A stretch of DNA of 5,317 nt from Fidelibacterota bacterium (GTDB taxonomy: Bacteria > Fidelibacterota > Fidelibacteria > Fidelibacterales > Fidelibacteraceae). Positions 1 to 5,317 of the stretch are shown here, piece by piece. Position 1 is the first letter of the stretch. Each line of letters opens with the position of its first letter. Where the stretch lies: contig JAFGVT010000032.1 in NCBI GenBank assembly GCA_016937825.1, positions 1-5,317 of the forward strand, read 5' to 3'. The position numbers and the translations under genes were made by a program. The notes under the pieces were generated by a model, which saw only the letters and a list, made by a program, of their open reading frames with translations, was not told the origin of the DNA and made no database searches.

Positions 1-1
1 G

Positions 2-391
2 AAAGCCTCGGCGGAACTTGCCTACGCCCAGAGCGTTGCGGCGGTGGACTACCTGAGCGACCGCTACGGCGCAAGCCTGGTCGCGGCTCTCCTTTCCCGG
101 GTCAGACAGTCCGGACAATTTTCCACCGGCTTCGGCAGTACCTTCCTGATCTCACCCCGCACTTTTGAAAGCGAATGGCGCGAACACGTCCGGACCCGTT
201 ACCGCATCTACATTCTGACGGACTCGAACAACTTCCTGTGGTCCGGCGTGACCCTGCTGTTCCTGGCAGGCGTGTTCCTGACCCGGCGCCGGCGGAAACA
301 AATATTAAAAAAATGGGAACAAGATGAGCGTGAAATGGACTTACCTTCAACGGAAGGAGACAAGCGTGAGCAAACAAACCCTGAAAGTTAG
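2..391 (+). CDS. C-terminal part of a peptidase MA-like membrane-anchored protein (5' end outside window)
   Basis: The reading frame is open from base 2 to the TAG at 389-391, giving about 129 residues; the start lies upstream of the window. The visible part begins with an alanine-rich helix (AYAQSVAAVDYLSDRYG) and continues to a segment ending FESEWREHV. This pattern of a helix with YL..RYG, then a leucine-rich helix, then F..EW, resembles the end of peptidase MA-like (gluzincin) domains. The HEXXH zinc site that would prove a protease would lie upstream and cannot be seen. After the domain comes one hydrophobic segment (about residues 78-94 of the visible part, LWSGVTLLFLAGVFL), then RRRRK and a charged tail. 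By the positive-inside rule, the main domain is outside the cytoplasmic membrane and the tail is cytoplasmic. The 3' end overlaps the PorQ-like gene by 26 nt, so the two are probably co-transcribed. Family assignment is inferred from pattern only; the membrane anchor is well supported. Confidence 0.65.
   Translation, partial: KASAELAYAQSVAAVDYLSDRYGASLVAALLSRVRQSGQFSTGFGSTFLISPRTFESEWREHVRTRYRIYILTDSNNFLWSGVTLLFLAGVFLTRRRRKQILKKWEQDEREMDLPSTEGDKREQTNPES
354..359 (+). promoter_or_regulatory. Shine-Dalgarno site for the PorQ-like gene
   Basis: AAGGAG lies 6 nt before a GTG codon at 366-368, inside the coding region of the upstream gene. It decides the start of the PorQ-like protein: initiation at this GTG places the hydrophobic signal sequence close to the N-terminus. 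The in-frame ATG at 324 would add 14 polar residues and has no comparable site in front of it. Confidence 0.8.
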
Positions 392-1337
392 GACCGGCAC
401 GGCATTGTTCCTGCTGGCCTTTCTTGCAGCCCCGCTTTTTGCGCAGCTTCCCGCGCAGATCAGCAATTTTGCCTCCCCGGCCTACTGGGGCATGGCGCAT
501 TCCGGCGGAGCCGTTGCGGAAGTCAGCACCGCCTATTGGCTGAACCCCGCGCTTTCTCCCTATGACCGTCCCTACTCCCTCAGTCTGAACGAAGCCTTTC
601 TTCCCGGCACCGGGATCACCCTGACGGGACTTTCCGGCCATTACCGTATCCGCGGCGGCCATGTGCTCACGACCGGACTGAATTTTGAAAATTACGGAAG
701 CTTTGAAGCGCGGGATGGCGACGGCATCCCGGAAGGCGAATTCACCGCCTCCCAGTACCAGTTCTTTCTGGGCTATGCCTACCGGATTTCCGAACGTTTT
801 GCCGCCGGTCTTCAGCTGGTCCTCCAGGGAGACCGCATCGACGAATCCCGGGAAAATTACACTTATCTGCGTTACGGGTTCAGCTATACCTTCGGCGCCC
901 GCGCGAACATGCTGGCCTTCAGCGGCGTTACGAACGGACTTGACAGCCGCTGGCGGGCTTCCTTCTCGCACCGCCTGGAATACCTCCCCCTGCGCCTGAA
1001 CATCGATTTCCGCTGGTACGGCGACGATCTGGACCCCGCATCCTTTACCGACGAAGAAACCGGCGCCTTTGTTTTCCAGTCGGCCGCCCTGTATTTTGCC
1101 GAAAAACTAACCCTGGGCGCTTACATCGAAGCCGGGGAGCGCCTTTATCTGATGGCCGGGATCGACCTTGCCCGCCTGAATCTGCGCAGCAATACCTTCG
1201 GGCTGGACACCCTGCTCAGCGGCGTCGCGCTGGGCGGCAGTTACCGCTTTGATTCGCTGGAACTCAGCCTGGCTTTGTACCACTACGCCAATTTCACGAC
1301 CATGACGGCCCTGGGAATAAGCTATTCGGGAAAATAA
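366..1337 (+). CDS. PorQ-like outer-membrane beta-barrel protein
   Basis: Predicted 323 residues from the GTG start. It opens with a clear Sec signal peptide: basic residues (K3, K7, R9), a hydrophobic core about 12-22, and a likely signal peptidase I cut after LFA at residue 26. The mature protein has alternating aromatic/polar segments typical of a transmembrane beta-barrel. It contains features seen in PorQ/PorV-type proteins: an early small-residue stretch followed by a W.NPA motif (here YWLNPA), an FENYGSFEARDGDGIPEG segment resembling the F.NYG.F...D..G...G.F region of PorQ, and a C-terminal LYHYANFTT..ALGISY strand. PorQ is an outer-membrane component of the type IX secretion system in Bacteroidetes, but homologues occur widely without that system, so secretion is not claimed. 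No other type IX gene is visible here. The gene overlaps the upstream membrane protein by 26 nt, suggesting translational coupling, and it converges on tadA. Barrel and export are well supported; the PorQ relationship is moderately supported. Confidence 0.72.
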   Translation: MSKQTLKVRTGTALFLLAFLAAPLFAQLPAQISNFASPAYWGMAHSGGAVAEVSTAYWLNPALSPYDRPYSLSLNEAFLPGTGITLTGLSGHYRIRGGHVLTTGLNFENYGSFEARDGDGIPEGEFTASQYQFFLGYAYRISERFAAGLQLVLQGDRIDESRENYTYLRYGFSYTFGARANMLAFSGVTNGLDSRWRASFSHRLEYLPLRLNIDFRWYGDDLDPASFTDEETGAFVFQSAALYFAEKLTLGAYIEAGERLYLMAGIDLARLNLRSNTFGLDTLLSGVALGGSYRFDSLELSLALYHYANFTTMTALGISYSGK

Positions 1338-1454
1338 ATCCCGGCGGGGAAATTTAGATCTGCTGAATTCCGGACGGCTCTGCACCGCGGCGGGCGACCC
1401 ATCGACCTATCGACCTATCGACTCATCGATCTATCGACTTTCATGTCAACCTAT
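1338..1454. other. Convergent intergenic spacer
   Basis: This 117-nt gap separates the 3' ends of the PorQ-like gene (plus) and tadA (minus). It holds the octamer array at 1401-1440 and only a weak 4-bp hairpin near 1339-1350. No strong stem followed by a T-run is visible on either strand, so termination of both operons is unexplained by a standard intrinsic terminator. No small gene is apparent. Confidence 0.7.
1401..1440. repeat. Tandem array of five 8-bp units, consensus ATCGACCT
   Basis: Reading the plus strand in 8-base steps gives ATCGACCT, ATCGACCT, ATCGACTC, ATCGATCT and ATCGACTT, with no spacer between them. All five share ATCGA at positions 1-5, and variation is limited to the last three bases. 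The preceding 8 bases (1393-1400, GGCGACCC) match the consensus at 6 of 8 positions and may be a decayed sixth copy. Every unit contains the self-complementary TCGA. The array lies wholly between convergent genes and starts about 15 nt beyond the tadA stop codon. Function is unknown; replication slippage is the simplest origin. Confidence 0.9.
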
Positions 1455-1922
1455 TTATCTTTTCTCTTTAAAAAAATGCTGCAGGATCCTGGTACAGGGT
1501 TCCTCCTGCACCCCGCTGACGATCTTGACGCGATGGTTCAGGCGCGGATCTTCGCAGAGGTGGTACAGGGAGTCGCAGGCGCCCGCTTTGGGGTCTGCGG
1601 CGGCGTAGACGCAGGTATCGAGCTTTGCCAGGATCATGGCGCCCGCGCACATGGGGCAGGGCTCCAGGGTCACGTAGAGGGTACAGCCTTCAAGGCGCTT
1701 TTCACCGAGGGTGCCGCAGGCGGCGGTGATGGCGATCATTTCCGCGTGCGCGGTCGGATCCTGAAGACCTTCCACCTGATTGTGTCCGCGTGCGATCAGG
1801 ACATTGTCCTTTACGATCACCGCGCCGACGGGCACTTCCTGTTCTTCCAGCGCCTTTTCCGCTTCGCGGTAGGCGAGCTTCATCCAGTAGTCATGGCCAA
1901 AGGGATTCACGAGTTCCTGCAT
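1455..1922 (-). CDS. tadA: tRNA-specific adenosine deaminase TadA
   Basis: The 155-residue product is full length for the family. TadA is a cytoplasmic zinc enzyme that deaminates A34 of tRNA-Arg(ACG) to inosine, allowing one tRNA to read CGU, CGC and CGA. The cytidine/deoxycytidylate deaminase fold is clear: PVGAVIV at 31-37, the HAE motif at 59-61 (H59 zinc ligand, E61 proton shuttle) and PCPMC at 88-92 (C89 and C92 zinc ligands), then CAGAMILA. The C-terminal helices carry the DPKAGACDSLY segment typical of TadA rather than of free-base deaminases. The ATG overlaps the prmC stop by one base (TGATG), and an AAGGAG site sits 5 nt upstream inside prmC, so translation by termination-reinitiation is likely. 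It is the last gene of the minus-strand cluster. All catalytic residues are present, and I see nothing unusual in the protein. Confidence 0.96.
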   Translation of the reverse strand: MQELVNPFGHDYWMKLAYREAEKALEEQEVPVGAVIVKDNVLIARGHNQVEGLQDPTAHAEMIAITAACGTLGEKRLEGCTLYVTLEPCPMCAGAMILAKLDTCVYAAADPKAGACDSLYHLCEDPRLNHRVKIVSGVQEEPCTRILQHFFKEKR

Positions 1923-2887
1923 CAGGTCTCCTTCGCTGCGGCTTGTTTTTTGCGGAGCACCAGCACGCGGTCATCCTGCTGATAATCCCGGACGATCCGG
2001 CGCTCGTATGCGCTGAAGATCTCCGTCAGGGCCGATGTCTGCGCAGCCCCGCCGAATTCGAGCAGCGCGCTACCGTCTTCTTTCAGCCATTCCGGGAATT
2101 TTTCCGCGAAGAGCCGGTAGAAAGACAGTCCGTCACCCTCGTCGGAAAGCGCCATCCGGGGTTCGTAATAGGAAACGTTCGTCTCCAGCGACGGCATCTC
2201 GCGGCCGGCGATATAGGGCGGATTGCTGACGATCATGTCGAAGGGCTCCGCCGGCCGGTATTCCCGGATATCGCGGTGTTCGATCGCCACGCGTTTTTCA
2301 AGATTGTAAAAATGGATGTTCCGTTCCAGAACCTTCAGGGCATCTTCCGAACGTTCGAGCGCGATCAGGCGTGCTTCGGGTATGTGCATGGCCAGGGCGA
2401 CGGCGATGCAACCCGAGCCGGAGCCGATATCCAGGATGCGGATCTCCGCGGGCGGGACGAAGGCCGGTATTTCGGCCTCAGCGTCCGTTTCGGCGGCGGG
2501 AGCGGTCTGCGGCGCGGCCGTCTGCCGGGCTTTGCGCATGTCCCCGGCAAGGCGGATCGCCTCTTCCACCAGCCGCTCGGTCTCGGGGCGCGGGATCAGC
2601 ACCGTGTCGTCAAGCGCCAGCTTCAGTCCGTAAAACTCACAGGAGCCAACCACCTGCTGAACCGGTTGCTTCGCGGCGCATTTCAGGAGCATCGGTTTAA
2701 AAACGCTCAGTTCTCCGTCGTTCAGAGGCCGGTCGAATTTCAGGTAAAGGTCCATCCGGCTGCAGGAAAGGGTATCGCAAAGCAACCATTCCACAACGGT
2801 TCTGGCATCGTCAACGCCTTTTTCCTTCAGGTAGTTCGCGGACCAGTTCAGAATGCTCATCACGGTCCATGTCACGGCTGTGCTCAT
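1922..2887 (-). CDS. prmC: Peptide chain release factor N5-glutamine methyltransferase PrmC
   Basis: 321 residues. PrmC uses S-adenosylmethionine to methylate the side-chain amide of the glutamine in the GGQ motif of release factors, which speeds peptide release. An N-terminal helical domain (about 10-110) ends in the conserved LIPRPETE at 97-104. The Rossmann methyltransferase domain follows with the SAM-binding loop DIGSGSG at 153-159, the acidic E178 at the end of the next strand, and the catalytic NPPY at 222-225. A conserved EPRMALSDEGDGLSFYR stretch lies at 242-258. Between the domains, residues about 117-147 form an Ala/Pro/Glu-rich low-complexity linker longer than usual, which explains the size being above the typical 275-290. 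The gene begins 2 nt after the prfA stop and overlaps tadA by 1 nt. The first ATG is taken because of this coupling, but it has no clear Shine-Dalgarno site; M10 (2860) is a possible alternative since homologues often begin near that point. Confidence 0.95.
   Translation of the reverse strand: MSTAVTWTVMSILNWSANYLKEKGVDDARTVVEWLLCDTLSCSRMDLYLKFDRPLNDGELSVFKPMLLKCAAKQPVQQVVGSCEFYGLKLALDDTVLIPRPETERLVEEAIRLAGDMRKARQTAAPQTAPAAETDAEAEIPAFVPPAEIRILDIGSGSGCIAVALAMHIPEARLIALERSEDALKVLERNIHFYNLEKRVAIEHRDIREYRPAEPFDMIVSNPPYIAGREMPSLETNVSYYEPRMALSDEGDGLSFYRLFAEKFPEWLKEDGSALLEFGGAAQTSALTEIFSAYERRIVRDYQQDDRVLVLRKKQAAAKET
1928..1933 (-). promoter_or_regulatory. Shine-Dalgarno site for tadA within the prmC 3' end
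   Basis: On the minus strand AAGGAG lies 5 nt before the tadA ATG (1922-1920), inside the last codons of prmC. Together with the TGATG stop/start overlap, it indicates coupled translation of the two genes and fixes the tadA start. Confidence 0.8.
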
Positions 2888-2889
2888 GA

Positions 2890-3951
2890 TCAGATATTTT
2901 TTAGTTTTTCGACATTGTCCGCCAGTTTCAGCTGTTCGATCATGTCGTAGAGATCCCCGTCCATGATCGCCTGAAGCTGGTGGCTGGTATAATTGATCCG
3001 GTGGTCGGTCACCCGCATCTGCGGAAAGTTGTAGGTCCGGATCTTGGCGGAACGGTCCCCGGTGGAAACCTGGGAGCGCCGAACGGCGGCAACGGCCGCG
3101 TTCTGTTCGTCAATGGTGTGCTGCAGCAGGCGGCTGTATAATATTTTCAGGGCTTTTTCTTTATTTTTGTGCTGGGAACGTTCGTCCTGGCAGGCCACCA
3201 CCAGTCCGCTGGGGATGTGGGTGACCCGGATGGCGGAATCGGTCTTGTTCACATGCTGTCCGCCCGCCCCGCTGGCGCGGTAGGTGTCGATGCGCAGGTC
3301 GGACTCATTGATCTCCACATCCACCTTTTCAGCTTCGGGAAGCACGGCAACGGTGGCGGCGGAGGTATGAATGCGGCCGGAGCTTTCCGTTGCGGGCACC
3401 CGCTGGACCCGGTGGACGCCGGATTCGTACTTCAGCTGTCCGTAGGCGCTTTCACCCCGGATCTGAAAGGTGATCTCTTTTACTCCCCCGCCCCCCATAA
3501 AGCTGGCGCTGAGGTCTTCCATTTTCCAGTTCTGCCGCTCGGCATAGCGCGTGTACATGCGGTAGAGGTCCGCGGCAAAAAGAGCCGCTTCGTCCCCGCC
3601 GGTTCCGGCGCGAATCTCCACGATGGTGTTTTTGTCGTCATTGGGATCTGGGGGGATCAGCAGAAATTTAATATCTTCCTCCATCTCTTCCCGCTCCGTT
3701 CTCAGGGTATCCAGCTCTTCCTTGACCAGCTCTTTCAGCTCGTCGTCGTTCCCGCGCAGGACGGCTTCATCGTCGGCGATGTGCGCGACCAGCCGGGCGT
3801 ATTTTTCATAGGCCTGCACAATGGGTTCCAGATGTTTCCGTTCCCGGGACAGGGTCTTGAACTTATCCTGGTCCTGAAAGGCCCCGGGATCGGACAAGGC
3901 CGCCATCATGGTATCGTAGCGTTCTTTGATCTGCTTCAGTTTTTCCAGCAT
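2890..3951 (-). CDS. prfA: Peptide chain release factor 1 (RF1)
   Basis: 353 residues, close to the usual RF1 length of about 355-360. RF1 reads UAA and UAG in the ribosomal A site and triggers peptidyl-tRNA hydrolysis. The PAT tripeptide at 186-188, in RVPATESSGRIHTSAATV, is the PxT anticodon-like motif that marks RF1 rather than RF2, which has SPF. The GGQ motif is at 230-232 in SGAGGQHVNKT; Q232 is the residue PrmC methylates. Domain 1 is the N-terminal coiled helical region (1-95), and IRAGTGGDEAALFA at 113-126 is another family hallmark. The length of more than 350 residues and the intact domain 1 distinguish it from rescue factors such as ArfB or PrfH. It starts 17 nt after the DUF1385 gene with only a weak GGGTGA upstream, and is followed after 2 nt by prmC, its modifying enzyme. 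Confidence 0.97.
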   Translation of the reverse strand: MLEKLKQIKERYDTMMAALSDPGAFQDQDKFKTLSRERKHLEPIVQAYEKYARLVAHIADDEAVLRGNDDELKELVKEELDTLRTEREEMEEDIKFLLIPPDPNDDKNTIVEIRAGTGGDEAALFAADLYRMYTRYAERQNWKMEDLSASFMGGGGVKEITFQIRGESAYGQLKYESGVHRVQRVPATESSGRIHTSAATVAVLPEAEKVDVEINESDLRIDTYRASGAGGQHVNKTDSAIRVTHIPSGLVVACQDERSQHKNKEKALKILYSRLLQHTIDEQNAAVAAVRRSQVSTGDRSAKIRTYNFPQMRVTDHRINYTSHQLQAIMDGDLYDMIEQLKLADNVEKLKNI

Positions 3952-3968
3952 GGTGTCACCCGTGATGA

Positions 3969-4937
3969 TTATTCAATGGCTTCCGCGACAAAACCGCCGC
4001 TTTTGTACTGTTCCCACTCCTCGCCGAAGCCGGTCTTCAGCGCGGCGACGGCGCATTCGATCATACTGTCGTCGGGTTCGCGCGTGGTGATGCGCTGCAG
4101 CCACAGGCCCGGTTTGGCCATCCAGGCGACGTACCATTTGTCCAGGTGCTTGCTCGAGAACTTCAGCACTTCGTAACCCAGTCCCATCACGACGGGAATG
4201 AACGGAATATGGTAGAGCAGGCGCATCTGAATGGTCAGCGTGGTAGAGAACAGATGCATGACCAGCGCATCCAGCACGGCATAGATGATGATGATATTGA
4301 TCATGGAGATAAAAAGAAAACTGGTCCCGCAGCGCGGATGGAAGCGGGAATATTTTTTAATATTTTCCGGGGTGAGTTCTTCGCCGGACTCAAAGGCGTA
4401 GATCGTCTTGTGCTCCGCGCCATGGTAGGCGAAAAGCCGGCGGATGTCCTTCATCAGGCTGATGATGACCAGATAGAGCAAAAAGAACAGGATGCGGAAG
4501 ATCCCCGCGCTGATGTTGAAGGCGGCGGCGCTGTCACGCAGTCCGAACAGTTTTTCCGTGATCCACATGGGGGCGATAAGGAACATCACGATCGCCAGGC
4601 CGAAGGCGAAAAGCGTGCTCAGCACGCCGGCGGCGCGCGACCAGAATCCCGCTTTTTCCTTGTTCTCTTCGGGATAGGCGATGTCCGCGGAAAAATTCAG
4701 GGTCTCCATGCCGATCTTCATGGATTCGACCAGGGAAACGACCCCGCGCACCACGGGCCATCCGTAGAATTTCTTCTTTTTGGCCAGGGAGGTGAATTCC
4801 TTGCGTTCGGTAACGATGGCGCCTTCGGGGGAACGCACCGCCGTGGCATAGGCCTTGGGCGTGCGCATCATGACCCCTTCCATGACGGCTTGTCCGCCGA
4901 CCAGGATCGTGGATTTTATTTCATTCTGCTGTTTCAT
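3969..4937 (-). CDS. DUF1385 family polytopic membrane protein
   Basis: 322 residues with several hydrophobic segments (about 105-125, 146-163, 204-222 and 240-256, possibly one more near 222-236), so an integral cytoplasmic-membrane protein. Family hallmarks are all visible: VGGQAVMEGVMMR at 13-25, YHGAEHKTIYAFESGEELT at 171-189, RFHPRCGTSFLFI at 198-210, GYEVLKF at 254-260, and LWLQRITTREPDDSMIE near the C-terminus. No biochemical function is established for DUF1385 that I know of. Members are often found next to prfA, prmC and rpmE in Firmicutes and other phyla, as here. The conserved H172, E175, H176, H200 and C203 could bind metal, but this is inference. The gene begins 98 nt after rpmE, behind an intrinsic terminator, and ends 17 nt before prfA. 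Its ATG lacks a strong Shine-Dalgarno sequence, and no convincing promoter is visible in the gap, so expression may come from terminator read-through or a weak promoter. Confidence 0.9.
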   Translation of the reverse strand: MKQQNEIKSTILVGGQAVMEGVMMRTPKAYATAVRSPEGAIVTERKEFTSLAKKKKFYGWPVVRGVVSLVESMKIGMETLNFSADIAYPEENKEKAGFWSRAAGVLSTLFAFGLAIVMFLIAPMWITEKLFGLRDSAAAFNISAGIFRILFFLLYLVIISLMKDIRRLFAYHGAEHKTIYAFESGEELTPENIKKYSRFHPRCGTSFLFISMINIIIIYAVLDALVMHLFSTTLTIQMRLLYHIPFIPVVMGLGYEVLKFSSKHLDKWYVAWMAKPGLWLQRITTREPDDSMIECAVAALKTGFGEEWEQYKSGGFVAEAIE

Positions 4938-4984
4938 GCGGGTGATTTCTTTTCATTTGGGTGATCAAAACTATTTGAATAAAC

Positions 4985-5011
4985 AAAAATCATCCCGGAG
5001 TGCGGGATGAT
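4985..5011 (-). terminator. Intrinsic terminator of rpmE
   Basis: On the minus strand, a perfect 9-bp stem (ATCATCCCG paired with CGGGATGAT, plus-strand arms 4989-4997 and 5003-5011) encloses a 5-nt loop and is followed by a run of U (TTTTTG, then TTT). The GC-rich lower core with a U-tract is the standard rho-independent form. It lies 24 nt beyond the rpmE stop codon and separates rpmE from the DUF1385-prfA-prmC-tadA cluster. On the plus strand it is followed by CTTATA rather than a T-run, so it acts in one direction only. Confidence 0.88.
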
Positions 5012-5035
5012 CTTATATGTAAGGGGTAAAAAAAG

Positions 5036-5245
5036 CTAATTGTCTTTTTTTACGCCGTATTTCCTGTTGAATTTTTCGATACGCCCGGCCGTATCCAGCA
5101 GCTTCTGTTTCCCGGTAAAGAAGGGATGGCAAGCCGAACAGATCTCGACCTTCAGGTCGCCGGAAGTACTGCGCGTTTTGATCGTATTGCCGCACGCACA
5201 GGTCACCGTGACCTCGTCGTATTTTGGATGAATTCCGTTTCTCAT
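5036..5245 (-). CDS. rpmE: 50S ribosomal protein L31, zinc-binding (C+) form
   Basis: 69 residues, typical of type 1 L31. L31 is a late-assembling protein of the large subunit that contacts the 30S head across an intersubunit bridge. The opening MRNGIHPKY is characteristic, and four cysteines (C16, C18 in CAC; C36, C39 in CSAC) form the zinc site of the C+ class. Next comes HPFFTGKQKLLDTAGRIEKF, the highly conserved family core, and a basic tail. The start is fixed by AGGAG 6 nt upstream. A sigma70-like promoter precedes it and an intrinsic terminator follows, so it can be transcribed alone. No cysteine-free (C-) paralogue is in the window. In some bacteria the C+/C- pair is exchanged under zinc shortage; whether that applies here cannot be told. 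Confidence 0.97.
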   Translation of the reverse strand: MRNGIHPKYDEVTVTCACGNTIKTRSTSGDLKVEICSACHPFFTGKQKLLDTAGRIEKFNRKYGVKKDN

Positions 5246-5251
5246 ATCTGA

Positions 5252-5256
5252 CTCCT
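5252..5256 (-). promoter_or_regulatory. Shine-Dalgarno site for rpmE
   Basis: AGGAG on the minus strand lies 6 nt before the rpmE ATG (5245-5243). It supports this start and the short 5' leader of roughly 20 nt implied by the promoter. Confidence 0.85.
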
Positions 5257-5273
5257 ATATTCCAAAGCCGTGT

Positions 5274-5302
5274 ATTATACGATTACATTCCCGATTAGTC
5301 AA
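5274..5302 (-). promoter_or_regulatory. Sigma70-type promoter of rpmE
   Basis: On the minus strand a -35 element TTGACT (plus 5297-5302) and a perfect -10 element TATAAT (plus 5274-5279) are separated by exactly 17 bp. Transcription would begin near 5267, giving a leader of about 22 nt that contains the rpmE Shine-Dalgarno site. Eleven of twelve bases match the housekeeping consensus, so a strong promoter is expected. The -35 box is partly covered by a near-palindrome (5298-5313). Confidence 0.88.
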
Positions 5303-5313
5303 GATATTTTGAC
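5298..5313. repeat. Near-palindrome overlapping the rpmE -35 box, possible operator
   Basis: GTCAAGATATTTTGAC differs from its own reverse complement at just one symmetric base pair, leaving 14 of 16 positions symmetric: GTCAA, six bases, TTGAC. Its right half on the minus strand supplies most of the -35 hexamer TTGACT. A dimeric repressor bound here would block RNA polymerase. The motif does not match any operator I recognise with confidence, and part of the symmetry could be chance in AT-rich DNA. Confidence 0.4.
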
Positions 5314-5317
5314 AAGA

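Noticed and set aside
324..365. ATG at 324 as the start of the PorQ-like protein
   Set aside because: It adds 14 polar residues before the signal peptide and lacks a ribosome-binding site, while the GTG at 366 has AAGGAG at ideal spacing.
102..971. Minus-strand open frame of 289 codons
   Set aside because: It is antisense to the PorQ-like gene, which has a signal peptide, ribosome-binding site and family features.
1339..1350. Hairpin TCCC-GGCG-GGGA just after the PorQ-like stop codon
   Set aside because: Only 4 bp of stem and no clean T-run, too weak to call a terminator.
1401..1440. Octamer array as a CRISPR array
   Set aside because: Units are 8 bp and directly adjacent with no spacers, and no cas gene is present.
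1790..2950. Long plus-strand open frame of 386 codons
   Set aside because: It lies opposite prmC and part of tadA, both clearly real; its composition is Arg/His/Phe-rich as expected of an antisense frame in GC-rich coding DNA.
3169..4176. Long plus-strand open frame of 335 codons
   Set aside because: It is antisense to prfA and the end of the DUF1385 gene and shows no recognisable domain.
4146..4964. Plus-strand open frame of 272 codons rich in His, Asp and Gly
   Set aside because: It is antisense to the DUF1385 gene; the His/Asp richness mirrors the codons of the opposite strand.
5012..5017. TATAAG on the minus strand as a -10 box for the DUF1385 gene
   Set aside because: No -35-like hexamer at 16-18 bp upstream, and transcripts starting there would run straight into the rpmE terminator.
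5310..5315. TTGTCA on the minus strand as a second -35 box
   Set aside because: The sequence 17 bp downstream is GC-rich and has no -10 element; the TTGACT/TATAAT pair explains the promoter.

Overview
The window looks like ordinary chromosome from a Gram-negative (diderm) bacterium with a fairly GC-rich genome. A signal-peptide-bearing outer-membrane beta-barrel protein resembling PorQ shows the outer membrane. PorQ/PorV-like proteins are commonest in Bacteroidetes and in neglected FCB-type phyla such as Cloacimonadota, Marinimicrobia and Fibrobacteres, so such a lineage is plausible, but the sequence alone does not fix the taxon.

Layout: two convergent blocks. Left, plus strand (1-1337): the 3' end of a membrane-anchored protein resembling the C-terminal part of peptidase MA-like (gluzincin) proteins, overlapped by the start of the PorQ-like gene. 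Centre (1338-1454): a convergent intergenic spacer holding an array of five adjacent 8-bp repeats with consensus ATCGACCT, plus one decayed copy. Right, minus strand (5317 down to 1455): rpmE (ribosomal protein L31, zinc-binding form) with a clear sigma70-type promoter and its own intrinsic terminator, then a tight cluster of a DUF1385 polytopic membrane protein, prfA (release factor 1), prmC (release-factor glutamine methyltransferase) and tadA (tRNA adenosine deaminase). Spacings in the cluster are 17 nt, 2 nt and a 1-nt overlap.

How the genes fit together: PrmC methylates the glutamine of the GGQ motif in the release factor encoded just upstream. TadA makes inosine at the wobble position of tRNA-Arg(ACG), and L31 is part of the large ribosomal subunit, so the right block concerns decoding and termination of translation. 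DUF1385 is the uncharacterised member. The left block is an envelope module: a probable periplasmic protease-like protein and an outer-membrane barrel.

I found no mobile element, CRISPR array, RNA gene or clear previously undescribed system. The most noteworthy items are the octamer array, a near-palindrome overlapping the -35 box of rpmE, the DUF1385 protein with conserved potential metal ligands, and the peptidase/PorQ-like pair.
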